Below, one piece after another: positions 1 through 9,352 of a stretch of DNA of 28,424 bases; within the stretch, counting starts at the first letter, position 1; every line of letters begins with the position of its first letter. Source of the DNA: DATCYZ01 sp036526195 (GTDB taxonomy: Bacteria > Pseudomonadota > Gammaproteobacteria > Burkholderiales > SG8-39); assembly GCA_036526195.1 (NCBI GenBank), contig DATCYZ010000114.1:1-28424 (forward strand). The letters are read 5' to 3'. A model generated the notes under the pieces. The model was not told the origin of the DNA. It worked only from the letters and a program-made list of their open reading frames with translations, and searched no databases. Both the position numbers and the translations under genes were made by a program.

Positions 1-432
1 GTGGAGATCGTGTCCCGTCTGCTCGAGCGCAAGGCGGACCCAAAGCGGCGCAGCGCCGCGGGCGACAGCGCCCTGATGATGGCCGCCCTCAAGGGCGATG
101 CCGCGATCGCCCGGATGCTGGTCGACGCCGGGGCCGAGATCAACCATCCGGGCTGGGCGCCGTTGCATTACGCGGCCTTTTCCGGCCACGAGGCCACGGT
201 GCGGCTGCTGCTTGACCGCGGGGCGGACAAGGACGCCGTGGCGCCCAATGGCTTCAGTCCTTTGATGCTGGCGACCCGCAATGGCCATCTCGGTGCGGTA
301 CGCGAGCTGCTATTCAGCGACCCGGACCTGAACTTTCGCAGCGTGGACGGCCTGACGGCGCTGAAACTGGCGGTTCAGCGGGAGAAGAAGGAGGTGGAGG
401 CGCTATTGAGGCGAGCTGGGGGCGTTGAGTAG
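1..432 (+). CDS. Ankyrin-repeat protein, C-terminal part (5' truncated by window edge)
   Basis: The reading frame is open from the first base to a TAG at 430-432, so the GTG at position 1 is probably an internal codon and the gene begins outside the window. The visible 143 residues form about four ankyrin repeats of roughly 33 residues, with the usual signatures: GDSALMMAALKGD, APLHYAAFSGHEATVRLLLDRGAD, GFSPLMLATRNGH and GLTALKLAVQ. Ankyrin repeats are protein-interaction scaffolds. Small bacterial ankyrin proteins are often exported or periplasmic, but no signal sequence can be seen here. The partner is unknown. The next gene is on the opposite strand, so this gene ends its transcription unit. 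Confidence 0.85.
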   Translation: MEIVSRLLERKADPKRRSAAGDSALMMAALKGDAAIARMLVDAGAEINHPGWAPLHYAAFSGHEATVRLLLDRGADKDAVAPNGFSPLMLATRNGHLGAVRELLFSDPDLNFRSVDGLTALKLAVQREKKEVEALLRRAGGVE

Positions 433-619
433 CCGCGCCGGCCGGGAGCGGTTATTTGGAAAGTCCTTTATTTAACATAATACACATTGCGGGCCATAAA
501 AGCGGCCCGTGGGTCGTTCGGGGCGGTCACCGACACGAATCGCTCGCCACACGCGGCTACGACGCCCGGATCACCTGTGGCCGCCTGAGCATCGCTCGAT
601 TCAGCCGCCCCAGAACCAC
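433..619. other. Convergent intergenic region with a weak hairpin
   Basis: These 187 bp separate the ankyrin gene (plus) from the DUF1178 gene (minus). There is an AT-rich patch around 456-487 and a short inverted repeat near 488-510 (GCGGGCC, 8-nt loop, GGCCCGT). This could serve as a transcription end, but neither strand has a convincing T-tract directly after the stem. I see no convincing gene here. Confidence 0.3.
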
Positions 620-1099
620 CTAGTTCCAGTCGCGCTCTGGCGGCATCGGAAACTGGGCAACCTCGATGCCCTCGTCGGTGAGCGCCTCGACTTCCTCGGG
701 GCTGGCAACGCCGCGAATCGCGCGCGCCTCGACTTCCTGGTAGTGGATGCGGCGGGCTTCTTCCGGGAATGCCTTGCCGACGTCCTCGGTCCTGGTCAGC
801 AACGCGTCGAGCATGCGCGAATACAACATCTGCGCAAGCGCGACCGGATTGCGCCCGTCGAGGTCGCCGACGGCCTGCTGCGATCCCGCGGGCACGGGAT
901 TCGACGCAGGCTTGTCCTCCGCGGTCGGCCGCACACCGGTATTGAAGCGCGTGGCCGAGGGCAGTCGCCCGATCGTCTGGTCGCCGCAACTCGGGCACTC
1001 GAGCAGGCCGCGTTCGCACTGCGCGCCGAAATCTTCGGCGGAGCCGAACCAGCCTTCGAAGCGATGCCCGGCCGCGCAGGAAAGGTCGTATACGATCAT
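620..1099 (-). CDS. DUF1178 family protein (zinc-ribbon-like)
   Basis: This 159-residue protein matches the DUF1178 family in length and opening sequence (MIVYDLSCAAGHRFEGWFGS). The cysteines at residues 8, 28, 35 and 38 (C-AAGH, then CERGLLECPSC) look like a small metal-binding ribbon. A charged, helix-rich region follows (residues 80-150) and the protein ends in PERDWN. No biochemical function is established for the family to my knowledge. The ATG at 1097-1099 was chosen because the conserved family N-terminus begins there. It is transcribed divergently from the ring-cleavage operon across a 110-bp gap. It is probably an ordinary housekeeping neighbour rather than part of the catabolic operon. 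Confidence 0.8.
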   Translation of the reverse strand: MIVYDLSCAAGHRFEGWFGSAEDFGAQCERGLLECPSCGDQTIGRLPSATRFNTGVRPTAEDKPASNPVPAGSQQAVGDLDGRNPVALAQMLYSRMLDALLTRTEDVGKAFPEEARRIHYQEVEARAIRGVASPEEVEALTDEGIEVAQFPMPPERDWN

Positions 1100-1209
1100 G
1101 TCCTGATTCTACCTGCCGGATCCCCGGCACATAGCGGAACACGGTTCGGCAGGGACGTGAAAATCGTTCAAGATCCGGTTTCTACACCGCATTCAACACG
1201 GGGCGCACC

Positions 1210-2256
1210 ATGTTCGCCGATCGCATCGAAGCCAAATGGATCGAACTGTTCGCAGAGGTTTTCGCCCGCTGCAAGGTGGGCGACGGCGACATTTGCGCGG
1301 TGCTGTCCGAGACGCAGTCGCGCAGCCTGAACGTGCAGCTCGCCGAACTCGCGCTCGCCCGGCTCGGCGCGCGCGTCTTCCACGTCGTGCTGCCGACACC
1401 CCGGCAGCGCGCGCCGGTGCCGATCCGTTCCACCGGTGCCTCGGTCGCGCTCGGCGGCCTTGCACCGGCCGTGCAGGCGCTCGGCGCCGCCAGCTTCGTC
1501 GCCGATTGCACCATCGAGGGCCTGATGCACGCCGTCGAGCTGCCGGCCATCCTGAAGGGCGGCGCGCGGGTGCTCTACATCTCCAACGAGCATCCCGAGG
1601 TGCTCGAGCGGCTCGCCCCCTCCCCCGCGGATGAACAGAAGGTGAGGGCGGCGATGCGCGCCCTGCGCGGGGCGAAGGCGATGCAGGTCACCTCCCCCGG
1701 CGGCACCGACCTGCGCATCCGCGTCGAGGGTGCGCGCGTCGGCGGCGTCTGGGGCTACACCGAGAAGCCCGGCACGCTGTCGCACTGGCCGGGCGGACTG
1801 TGCCTGTGCTTCCCGACGGCCGGCAGCGTCGAAGGCACGCTGGTGATCGCCCCGGGCGACCTGAACCTCACCTTCAAGCGCTATGCGGAATCCCCGGTGC
1901 GCATGACGATCGAGAACGATTACGTGACGCGCATCGACGGCGACGGCGTCGATGCCCAGCTGATGCGCGAATACTTCGAGGCCTGGGACGACCGCGACGC
2001 CTACGCGGTGTCGCACGTCGGCTGGGGGCTGAACCCGGCCGCGCGCTGGGACGCGCTCACCATGTACGACCGCGCCGACATCAACGGCACCGAGCAGCGG
2101 GCCTTCGCCGGCAACTTCCTCTACTCCACCGGCGCGAACGAGGTCGCCGGCCGCCATACGCTGGGGCATTTCGACCTGCCGTTCCGGCATTGCACGGTGA
2201 CGCTGGACGGGCACGCCGTGGTGCAGGACGGCAAGCTCGCCGCGGAGGCCGCATGA
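1210..2256 (+). CDS. NicX-like 2,5-dihydroxypyridine 5,6-dioxygenase family (M29 aminopeptidase-like) protein
   Basis: This 348-residue protein resembles NicX over its full length. NicX is the Fe(II) dioxygenase that opens 2,5-dihydroxypyridine to N-formylmaleamate in nicotinate degradation. Shared blocks include HWPGGLCLCFPTAGSVEGTLV (residues 192-212), SHVGWGLNPAARW (268-280), GNFLYSTGAN (301-310) and GHFDLPFRHC (319-328). The NicX iron ligands His265, His318 and Asp320 correspond to His269, His320 and Asp322 here. Automated annotation would often call such proteins leucyl aminopeptidase, because the fold is related to M29 peptidases. The ATG at 1210 has no strong ribosome-binding site, but family length supports it. 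The stop overlaps the next start (ATGA), so translation is coupled to the hydrolase. The true substrate may differ from 2,5-dihydroxypyridine, since no nicotinate hydroxylase or maleamate amidase is nearby. Confidence 0.8.
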   Translation: MFADRIEAKWIELFAEVFARCKVGDGDICAVLSETQSRSLNVQLAELALARLGARVFHVVLPTPRQRAPVPIRSTGASVALGGLAPAVQALGAASFVADCTIEGLMHAVELPAILKGGARVLYISNEHPEVLERLAPSPADEQKVRAAMRALRGAKAMQVTSPGGTDLRIRVEGARVGGVWGYTEKPGTLSHWPGGLCLCFPTAGSVEGTLVIAPGDLNLTFKRYAESPVRMTIENDYVTRIDGDGVDAQLMREYFEAWDDRDAYAVSHVGWGLNPAARWDALTMYDRADINGTEQRAFAGNFLYSTGANEVAGRHTLGHFDLPFRHCTVTLDGHAVVQDGKLAAEAA

Positions 2257-2996
2257 CCACCCTCGCCTTCCTGCACGGCGTCGGCGGCAGCCACGAAGCC
2301 TGGGCCGACCAGATCCGGTTCTTTTCGGCGAAGGGCTACGATGCCCACGCCTGGGACCAGCCCGGCTACGCCGGCGCGGGCACGGTCGCGCCCTACGAAC
2401 TCCCGCAGGTGACGCAGGCGCTGCGCGACTGGCTCGACACGCTCACCGCGGAACCCGTGGTGCTGGTCGGCCACAGCATGGGCGGCTTCGTCGCGCAGGC
2501 GGCCTGGGCGCGCTTCCCGGAACGCATCCGCGCGCTCGCCCTGTGCTTCACCTCGGCGGCCTTCGGCGGCACCGGCACCGATTTCGCAAAGCAGTTCATC
2601 GGCGCGCGCCTCGGGCCGCTCGAGGCCGGGCGCAGCATGGCGGAAATCGCCGCGGTTCTGATGCCGACCATGGCCGGTGTGAAATCGGACCCGGCCGGCC
2701 TCGCCACCGCCGAGCGCCTGATGGGCGCGGTGCCGCCGCTGACCTACCGCAACGCGGTCACCCTGCTCACCACGTTCGACGGTCGTGCCGCCCTGCCCAC
2801 GATCAGCGTGCCGACGCTGCTGCTGGCCGGCAGCGACGACAGGACCGCCCCGGCGGCGTCCATGGAACGCATGGCGGCGAAAATCCCGGGCGGGGAGTAT
2901 GTCTGCCTCGAGGGCTGCGGCCACCTCGGCCCGATGGACCAGCCCGACACCTTCAACACCGCGCTGCTCGCCTTCCTGCAGCGCCACGGACTCTGA
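2253..2996 (+). CDS. Alpha/beta-fold hydrolase, probable ring-cleavage product hydrolase or deformylase
   Basis: This 247-residue protein has a complete alpha/beta hydrolase triad: Ser75 in the nucleophile elbow GHSMGG, Asp196 in GSDDRTAP and His224 in GCGHLGP. The oxyanion region HGVGG lies at residues 8-12. There is no signal peptide, so it is cytoplasmic. It begins inside the stop of the NicX-like gene (ATGA overlap). In nicotinate degradation the NicX product is processed by the alpha/beta hydrolase NicD, so a role on the ring-opened product of the upstream enzyme is the natural inference. It is shorter than NicD and not obviously orthologous to it. Other options are a C-C bond hydrolase, an enol-lactonase or a CoA-thioesterase-type enzyme. 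Confidence 0.8.
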   Translation: MTTLAFLHGVGGSHEAWADQIRFFSAKGYDAHAWDQPGYAGAGTVAPYELPQVTQALRDWLDTLTAEPVVLVGHSMGGFVAQAAWARFPERIRALALCFTSAAFGGTGTDFAKQFIGARLGPLEAGRSMAEIAAVLMPTMAGVKSDPAGLATAERLMGAVPPLTYRNAVTLLTTFDGRAALPTISVPTLLLAGSDDRTAPAASMERMAAKIPGGEYVCLEGCGHLGPMDQPDTFNTALLAFLQRHGL

Positions 2997-3003
2997 GGTT
3001 TGC

Positions 3004-4242
3004 ATGGCCCGACCCCACACCCCCATCTGCGGCAGCGGCTACGCGCTCGACGCGCGCCAGCGCGAACTGATCGAGGCCGCCGAAGCGCTCGGGCCCGGTT
3101 TCGCGGCGCGCGCCGCGCAGATCGACCGCGACGCGGTGTTCCCGTTCGAGAACTACGACGAGTTGCGCAAGAGCGGCCTGCTCGGCCTGTGCGTGCCGCA
3201 GAGCCACGGCGGCAAGGGCGCGGACCTGCGCACCTATGCGCTGGTGTCGGCGACCCTCGGGCGCTACTGCGGGGCGACCGCCCTCACCTTCAACATGCAC
3301 GCCTGCTCGACGCTCTGGCCGGGCATCCTCGCCGACGACCTCGAGATGACCGCGGAACAGCGCGCCGAGCACGAGAAGAATCGCAAGGTGCATTTCCGCC
3401 GCGTCGTCGAGGACGGGGCGGTCTACGCCCAGCCGTTCTCCGAGGGCAGCGCGGCCGCCGCCGGCAAGGCGCCCTTCGGCACGCTCGCGGCCAAGGTGGA
3501 CGGCGGCTGGCTGGTGAACGGCAAGAAGATCTTCGCCTCGCTCGCCGGCGCCGCCGACTTCTACGGCGTGCTGTGCACCGAGGACCGGCCGGACCGCACC
3601 ATGCGCGACACGCTGTACATCGCGGTGCCGGGCAACGCCGAGGGCCTTTCGGTGGTCGGTGACTGGGACCCGCTCGGCATGCGCGGCACCGTATCGCGCA
3701 CGCTGCTCTTCAAGGACGTGTTCGTCGCCGACGATGCGCAGATGATGCCGCGCGGCGTGTACTTCCAGGCCGCCAGCCGCTGGCCGCACATGTTCACCAC
3801 GCTCTCACCCACCTACATGGGCATCGCGCAGGCGGCCTACGACTTCACGGTGCAGTACCTGCGCGGCGAACTGCCCGGCATGCCGCCGGTCAAGCGGCGC
3901 ATGTACCCGACCAAGCAGATCGCCGTGGCCGAGATGCACGTCAAGCTCGAGCAGACCCGGGCGCTGTTCCTGCGCATGCTGGAGGACGCGCGCGTCGACC
4001 CGCCCAAGGAGGCCCGGCTGCGCGCCTACGCCTCGCAATTCACGGTGATGGAGAACGCCAACGACCTTTGCCGCCTCGCGATCCGCACCTGCGGCGGGCA
4101 ATCGATGCTGAAGAGCCTGCCCCTCGAACGCCTGTACCGGGATTCGCGATGCGGCGCGCTGATGCTGCCGTGGACCGCCGAGCTGTGCCTGGACCGCATC
4201 GGTCGCGAGGCGCTCTACGAGCCGGGTGAGTCGGACGACTGA
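3004..4242 (+). CDS. Acyl-CoA dehydrogenase family flavoprotein
   Basis: This 412-residue protein has the acyl-CoA dehydrogenase layout. The N-terminal helical domain includes FPFENYDELRKSGLLGLCVPQSHGGKG (residues 47-73). The middle beta domain includes the FAD-contacting stretch YAQPFSEGS and GGWLVNGKKIFASLAGAADFY. The C-terminal helices include LAIRTCGGQSMLKSLPLERLYRDSRCG. The usual YEGT segment that carries the catalytic Glu in many members is replaced by LMLPWTAE, so substrate and chemistry (desaturation or flavin-dependent oxygenation) are uncertain. A GAGG motif sits 6 nt before the ATG, 7 nt after the hydrolase stop, so it is in the same operon. With the CoA ligase downstream, the likely job is oxidation of a CoA-activated acid made by ring cleavage. 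Confidence 0.85.
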   Translation: MARPHTPICGSGYALDARQRELIEAAEALGPGFAARAAQIDRDAVFPFENYDELRKSGLLGLCVPQSHGGKGADLRTYALVSATLGRYCGATALTFNMHACSTLWPGILADDLEMTAEQRAEHEKNRKVHFRRVVEDGAVYAQPFSEGSAAAAGKAPFGTLAAKVDGGWLVNGKKIFASLAGAADFYGVLCTEDRPDRTMRDTLYIAVPGNAEGLSVVGDWDPLGMRGTVSRTLLFKDVFVADDAQMMPRGVYFQAASRWPHMFTTLSPTYMGIAQAAYDFTVQYLRGELPGMPPVKRRMYPTKQIAVAEMHVKLEQTRALFLRMLEDARVDPPKEARLRAYASQFTVMENANDLCRLAIRTCGGQSMLKSLPLERLYRDSRCGALMLPWTAELCLDRIGREALYEPGESDD

Positions 4243-4264
4243 ACCGGATCGGGCGCGGACCGCG

Positions 4265-5736
4265 ATGAATCTTTCGCGCATCGTCGAACGCTGGGCGGAA
4301 CATTTCCCCGCGAAAGTGGCGGTGCATTTCCACGGCACCGACCTGAGCTATGCCGGACTCTGGGCGAAGGTCGAGGACGCCACCGGCGCGCTCGCCGACG
4401 AAGGCGTGCGGCGCGGCGAGCGCGTCGCCTTCCTCGGCACCAACAACCCCGAGATGCTGGTGCTGCTGTTCGCCCTGGCGCGCCTCGGCGCGATCCTCGT
4501 GCCGCTCAACTGGCGGCTGACCGCGGCGGAACACCGGGTCATGGTCGAGGACTGCACGCCGAAGCTGCTCTACGTCGAACCCGAGTTCCTCGCCCACGCG
4601 GAAACGCTCGGCGTGCCGCCGCGTGTCGTCGACGGTTTGTGGCGCCCCGGTGCTGCCCGCGTCGAACTGTCCGGCACCGACGACGACGACCTGCTGCTCG
4701 TCTACACCTCGGGCACCACCGGCAAGCCCAAGGGCGCGGTGCTGCGCCAGTCGGCGCTCTTGTGGAACGCGGTGAACTCGATGCACTGCCACGACCTCGG
4801 CCAGCGCGACCACGTGCTGAACTCGCTGCCGATGTTTCATGTCGGCGGCCTGAACAATCTGACCGTGCCGGCGCTGCTCGCCGGCGCCACGGTCACCCTG
4901 CACCGGCGCTTCGATCCCGGCCTGTGGCTCGCCGACGTGGCGAAGCGAAAGGTGACGCTCGGCATCCTGGTGCCTGCCACGCTCCAGGCCATCATCCGGC
5001 ATCCCGACTGGGCGCGCACCGACCTGTCCTCGCTTCGCATGATCAATGCCGGCTCGATGATGGTGCCCGACGCGCTGATCCGCGCCTTCCACGCGCGCGG
5101 CGTGCCCGTGGGGCAGATCTACGGCTCCACGGAAACGGCGCCGATCGCCATCGTGCTGATGAAGGAGGACGCCGAAGCCATGGTCGGCAGCACCGGCAAG
5201 CCGGCGCTGCACTGCGAAGCGAAAGTGGTGGCGGACGAATCCGGTACCGAGGCGCAGGCCGGCGAGGTCGGCGAAATCTGGGTGCGCGGGCCGAACGTGA
5301 TGCGCGGCTACTGGAACGATGCCGCGGCCACGGCCGCCGCCCTGCGGGAAGACGGCTGGTTCCGCACCGGCGACCTCGCGCGACGCGACGCCAACGGCTT
5401 TTACTGGATCTCCGGCCGCTCGAAGGACCTGATCATTTCAGGCGGCGAGAACATCCACCCGGCGGAACTCGAGAACGTGCTCGCCGACTGCGCGCTGATT
5501 GCGGAAGCATCGGTGGTGGGCATCGAGGACGAGAAATGGGGCGAGGCGGCCTGCGCCTGCGTGGTGCGCGCCGCCGGCGCGACGCTGGATGAGGCCGCGG
5601 TGCTCGCGCTCTTCAGGGATCGCCTTGCGCGCTACAAGCACCCGCGCCGCGTGGTCTTTCTCGACAGCCTGCCGAAGAATGCCATGGGCAAGGTGCAGAA
5701 GTTCGAGCTGGCGAAGCAGCTCGCCGGACGCGCGCC

Positions 5737-5761
<25 letters not shown>
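4265..5761 (+). CDS. Acyl-CoA synthetase (AMP-forming ligase, class I adenylate-forming)
   Basis: This 498-residue enzyme should activate a carboxylic acid with ATP and CoA through an acyl-adenylate. It shows the P-loop-like motif YTSGTTGKPKG (147-157), the YGSTET motif (286-291), GWFRTGD (364-370), GRSKDLIISGGENIHP (384-399) and the catalytic Lys476 in NAMGKVQK. It is soluble, with no signal peptide. The ATG at 4265 begins MNLSRIVERWAEHFP as in relatives. An upstream in-frame start at 4226 would overlap the dehydrogenase gene and add 13 unconserved residues. It is the last gene of the operon (22 nt after the dehydrogenase). Its 3' end overlaps the convergent ybiT gene by 25 bp. The substrate cannot be read from sequence; a ring-cleavage acid or short aromatic acid fits the context. 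Confidence 0.88.
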
Positions 5762-7374
<1,613 letters not shown>

Positions 7375-7443
7375 GGAGGAACCGGGTGCGAAAACGGAAG
7401 ATAGCGGCCGACGTGCCGCCGGCCGGGGGACGGAAGGGGCCGG

Positions 7444-7485
7444 ATTGTACGCCCCCGGCTCCGGCATGTTCCCGATCGGGAACAT
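7444..7485 (-). promoter_or_regulatory. Putative ybiT promoter with 20-bp palindrome over the -35 element
   Basis: On the minus strand a -10-like TACAAT (7444-7449) is preceded by a 17-bp spacer and GGAACA (7467-7472) at the -35 position. The -35 falls inside a perfect 20-bp palindrome, ATGTTCCCGATCGGGAACAT (7466-7485). The palindrome is 35 nt past the stop of the hydratase gene and 92 nt before the ybiT start. No T-tract follows it on either strand, which argues against a terminator and favours a binding site for a dimeric regulator. Confidence 0.45.
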
Positions 7486-7520
7486 TCTGCCCGGGGCGGC
7501 GCCCCGTCCGGAGGGCGGAA

Positions 7521-8327
7521 CTACGCGACCTTCATCGACACCGCGCCCAGCGGGCCGAGGTCGAAATCGATCGCGTCCCCGGCCACCGGGAACTTGGAGG
7601 TCACCAGGCTGCCGGTGATCACCACTGCGCCGCGCCACAGGCCGTGGCCGCGCGCCGCAAGGTGGTTGGCGACCCAGGCCAGCGCCTCCATCGGATGGCC
7701 CATGGTGTCGCGCCCGTAGCCCTCCCCGACCACCTCGCCGTTGATCCGCGCCACGCCCTTGAGCGCGGCAAGGTCGATCCCGCGCCAGTCCTTCACCGGC
7801 GTGCCGAGCACCGCGCCCTCGTTCCAGGCATTGTCGGCGGCCAGCATCAGCGCCTGCGTCGACAGCGTCGCGTAGTCCGCGTGCCGGTCATCGGCGATCT
7901 CGAAGGCCGGCATCAGCGCGCCGACCGCCTGCGCCACGCGCTCGCGGGTGAACGGCGCGTCGGCCACCGGCAGGTCCTCGGCCAGTTCCATGGCGATCTC
8001 GAACTCGACGATCATGTGCAGCAGGTCGACGGCGCGCACCGTCGCCGGGCTGGTGTGCATCTGGTCGCGGTGCAGCGTGCCGCCGATGGAATCGCCGACG
8101 CCGACCATGGCGCGCATCTTCGGCGTGGTCAGGGCGATCTTCCAGCCGACCGTCGGCCCGAAGCGGTCGGATTTCAGCGCGACGAAATCGTCCTGGATGT
8201 CGTAGGCCTCGGCCATCGTCGCCGGCGCAAGTTCGGCCGGCAGGGGCTTGAACGGCTCGCGCCGCTGGTGGGCGTCGAACAGGTGCTGCGCGGCGCGCCG
8301 CGCGCGGGAGATGTCTGCCTTCGTCAT
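7521..8327 (-). CDS. 2-keto-4-pentenoate hydratase / fumarylacetoacetase-family protein
   Basis: This 268-residue protein belongs to the MhpD/XylJ (and XylI) superfamily, whose members hydrate 2-oxopent-4-enoate or decarboxylate 4-oxalocrotonate using a divalent metal. Recognisable features are the opening LPAELAPATMAEAYDIQDDFVALK, GWKIALTTPKMRAMVGV, the acidic metal-binding stretch VEFEIAMELAEDLP, and GHPMEALAWVANHLAARG with VVITGSLVTSKFPVAGD near the end. The start at 8327 overlaps the ACMS decarboxylase stop as ATGA, so translation is coupled. Within a 3-hydroxyanthranilate pathway it would act after deamination, on 2-oxopent-4-enoate. It could instead be the 4-oxalocrotonate decarboxylase, because the two enzyme types are homologous and similar in length. 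I lean to hydratase with moderate confidence. Confidence 0.78.
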   Translation of the reverse strand: MTKADISRARRAAQHLFDAHQRREPFKPLPAELAPATMAEAYDIQDDFVALKSDRFGPTVGWKIALTTPKMRAMVGVGDSIGGTLHRDQMHTSPATVRAVDLLHMIVEFEIAMELAEDLPVADAPFTRERVAQAVGALMPAFEIADDRHADYATLSTQALMLAADNAWNEGAVLGTPVKDWRGIDLAALKGVARINGEVVGEGYGRDTMGHPMEALAWVANHLAARGHGLWRGAVVITGSLVTSKFPVAGDAIDFDLGPLGAVSMKVA

Positions 8328-9352
8328 GTCGCGGCTCCGATGCGTTGTCCGTGCGCGTCCAGCCCGAGGAAGGCCAGCGCATTGCCGGCGAGCAGTCGCG
8401 CGCGCTGGGCGTCCTCCAGCCCCGCCATGTCGCGCAGCAGCTTGCCGACGCGCAACTCGCCGAGCGGAAACGGGTAGTCCGAGCCGAGCATCACCCGCGT
8501 CGCCCCCATCACCTCGATCAGCAGGCGCAGCGCGCGCGCGTCGAACACCGCGCTGTCGACGCTGAAACGGTCGACGTAATGCGACGGCGGGTGCTCGGAC
8601 ACGCCGCGCGCCACGTCGCGGTTGTGCCAGGCGTTCTCCAGCCGCCCGAGCAGGAAGGCGAAGCTGCCGCCGCCGTGCGCGAAGCACAGGCGCAGCGAGC
8701 GCGGCAGGCGATCGAAGGCCCCGCCGAGGATCATGGCGACGATCGAAAGCTGCGTCTCGGCCGGCATCGACACCGTCCAGGCCATCATCCAGCGCGCGGT
8801 GCGCGCCCCGCCCAGCATGTCCCAGGGGTGCACCAGCACCGCGGCGCCTTCCTGCGCGCAATGCTGCAGGAAGGTCACCAGGCCCGCGTCGTCAAGGTCG
8901 CGATCGCCCACGTGGTTGCCGATCTGCACGCCGAGGTGCCCGTTCTTCATCGCGCGGCTGACTTCGCGGCAGGCGGCATCGGTGTCCTGCAGCGGCACTT
9001 GGCAGAGCGTCTTCAGCCGTCCCTTGCCCTCGGCGGCCAGTTTCAGGGCCGCATCATTGAACAGCTGCGCGCAGTACAGCGCCTGCGCCACCGGCCGGGT
9101 GTAGGCGAAGAGCACCGGCGTGGAGCACATCACCTGCAGGTCGACCCCGTCGCGGTCCATTTCCTCCAGCCGGCGGCTGGCGTCCCAGCAGGCCTCGTAC
9201 ACCGGGCGGAACTCGCGCTCCCCCACCATCACCATCGCCTTGCCCGGCTCGAGGTGGCGCATCGAGGGCCAGTCCGGCGTGCCGAAGCGCTTCCCGAGGT
9301 CCTCCCACTCGCGCGGAAAGAAGTGGGTGTGCATGTCGACCGTGCGGATCAT
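8324..9352 (-). CDS. nbaD: 2-amino-3-carboxymuconate-6-semialdehyde decarboxylase (ACMSD)
   Basis: This 342-residue amidohydrolase-superfamily protein closely resembles Pseudomonas fluorescens ACMSD. That enzyme decarboxylates the ring-opened product of 3-hydroxyanthranilate to 2-aminomuconate semialdehyde. Zinc ligands are visible as His8 and His10 (DMHTHFFP), His175 (VLVHPWDM) and Asp292 (MLGSDYPFPLGE), with the catalytic His226 in FAHGGGSFAFLLGR. Other conserved blocks are FRPVYEACWD, CSTPVLFAYT, CQVPLQDTDAACREVSRA and GHLGVQIGNHVGDRDLDD. It overlaps both neighbours by 4 nt: the dioxygenase stop upstream and the hydratase start downstream. The three genes must therefore be expressed together. 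Removing ACMS quickly also prevents its spontaneous cyclisation to quinolinate. The assignment is strong. Confidence 0.94.
   Translation of the reverse strand: MIRTVDMHTHFFPREWEDLGKRFGTPDWPSMRHLEPGKAMVMVGEREFRPVYEACWDASRRLEEMDRDGVDLQVMCSTPVLFAYTRPVAQALYCAQLFNDAALKLAAEGKGRLKTLCQVPLQDTDAACREVSRAMKNGHLGVQIGNHVGDRDLDDAGLVTFLQHCAQEGAAVLVHPWDMLGGARTARWMMAWTVSMPAETQLSIVAMILGGAFDRLPRSLRLCFAHGGGSFAFLLGRLENAWHNRDVARGVSEHPPSHYVDRFSVDSAVFDARALRLLIEVMGATRVMLGSDYPFPLGELRVGKLLRDMAGLEDAQRARLLAGNALAFLGLDAHGQRIGAAT

Noticed and set aside
1114..1129. TGCCGG-ATCC-CCGGCA inverted repeat between DUF1178 and the NicX-like gene as an operator
   Set aside because: Only 6-bp arms of GC-rich sequence, expected by chance at this base composition, and no promoter elements could be aligned with it.
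468..2214. Long overlapping open frames opposite the DUF1178 and NicX-like genes
   Set aside because: Arg/Ala/Gly-rich translations without any recognisable family, explained by high GC in codon position 3 of the true genes on the other strand.
7466..7485. LexA box or intrinsic terminator reading of the palindrome upstream of ybiT
   Set aside because: The sequence does not match the enterobacterial LexA consensus, and there is no T-tract on either strand.
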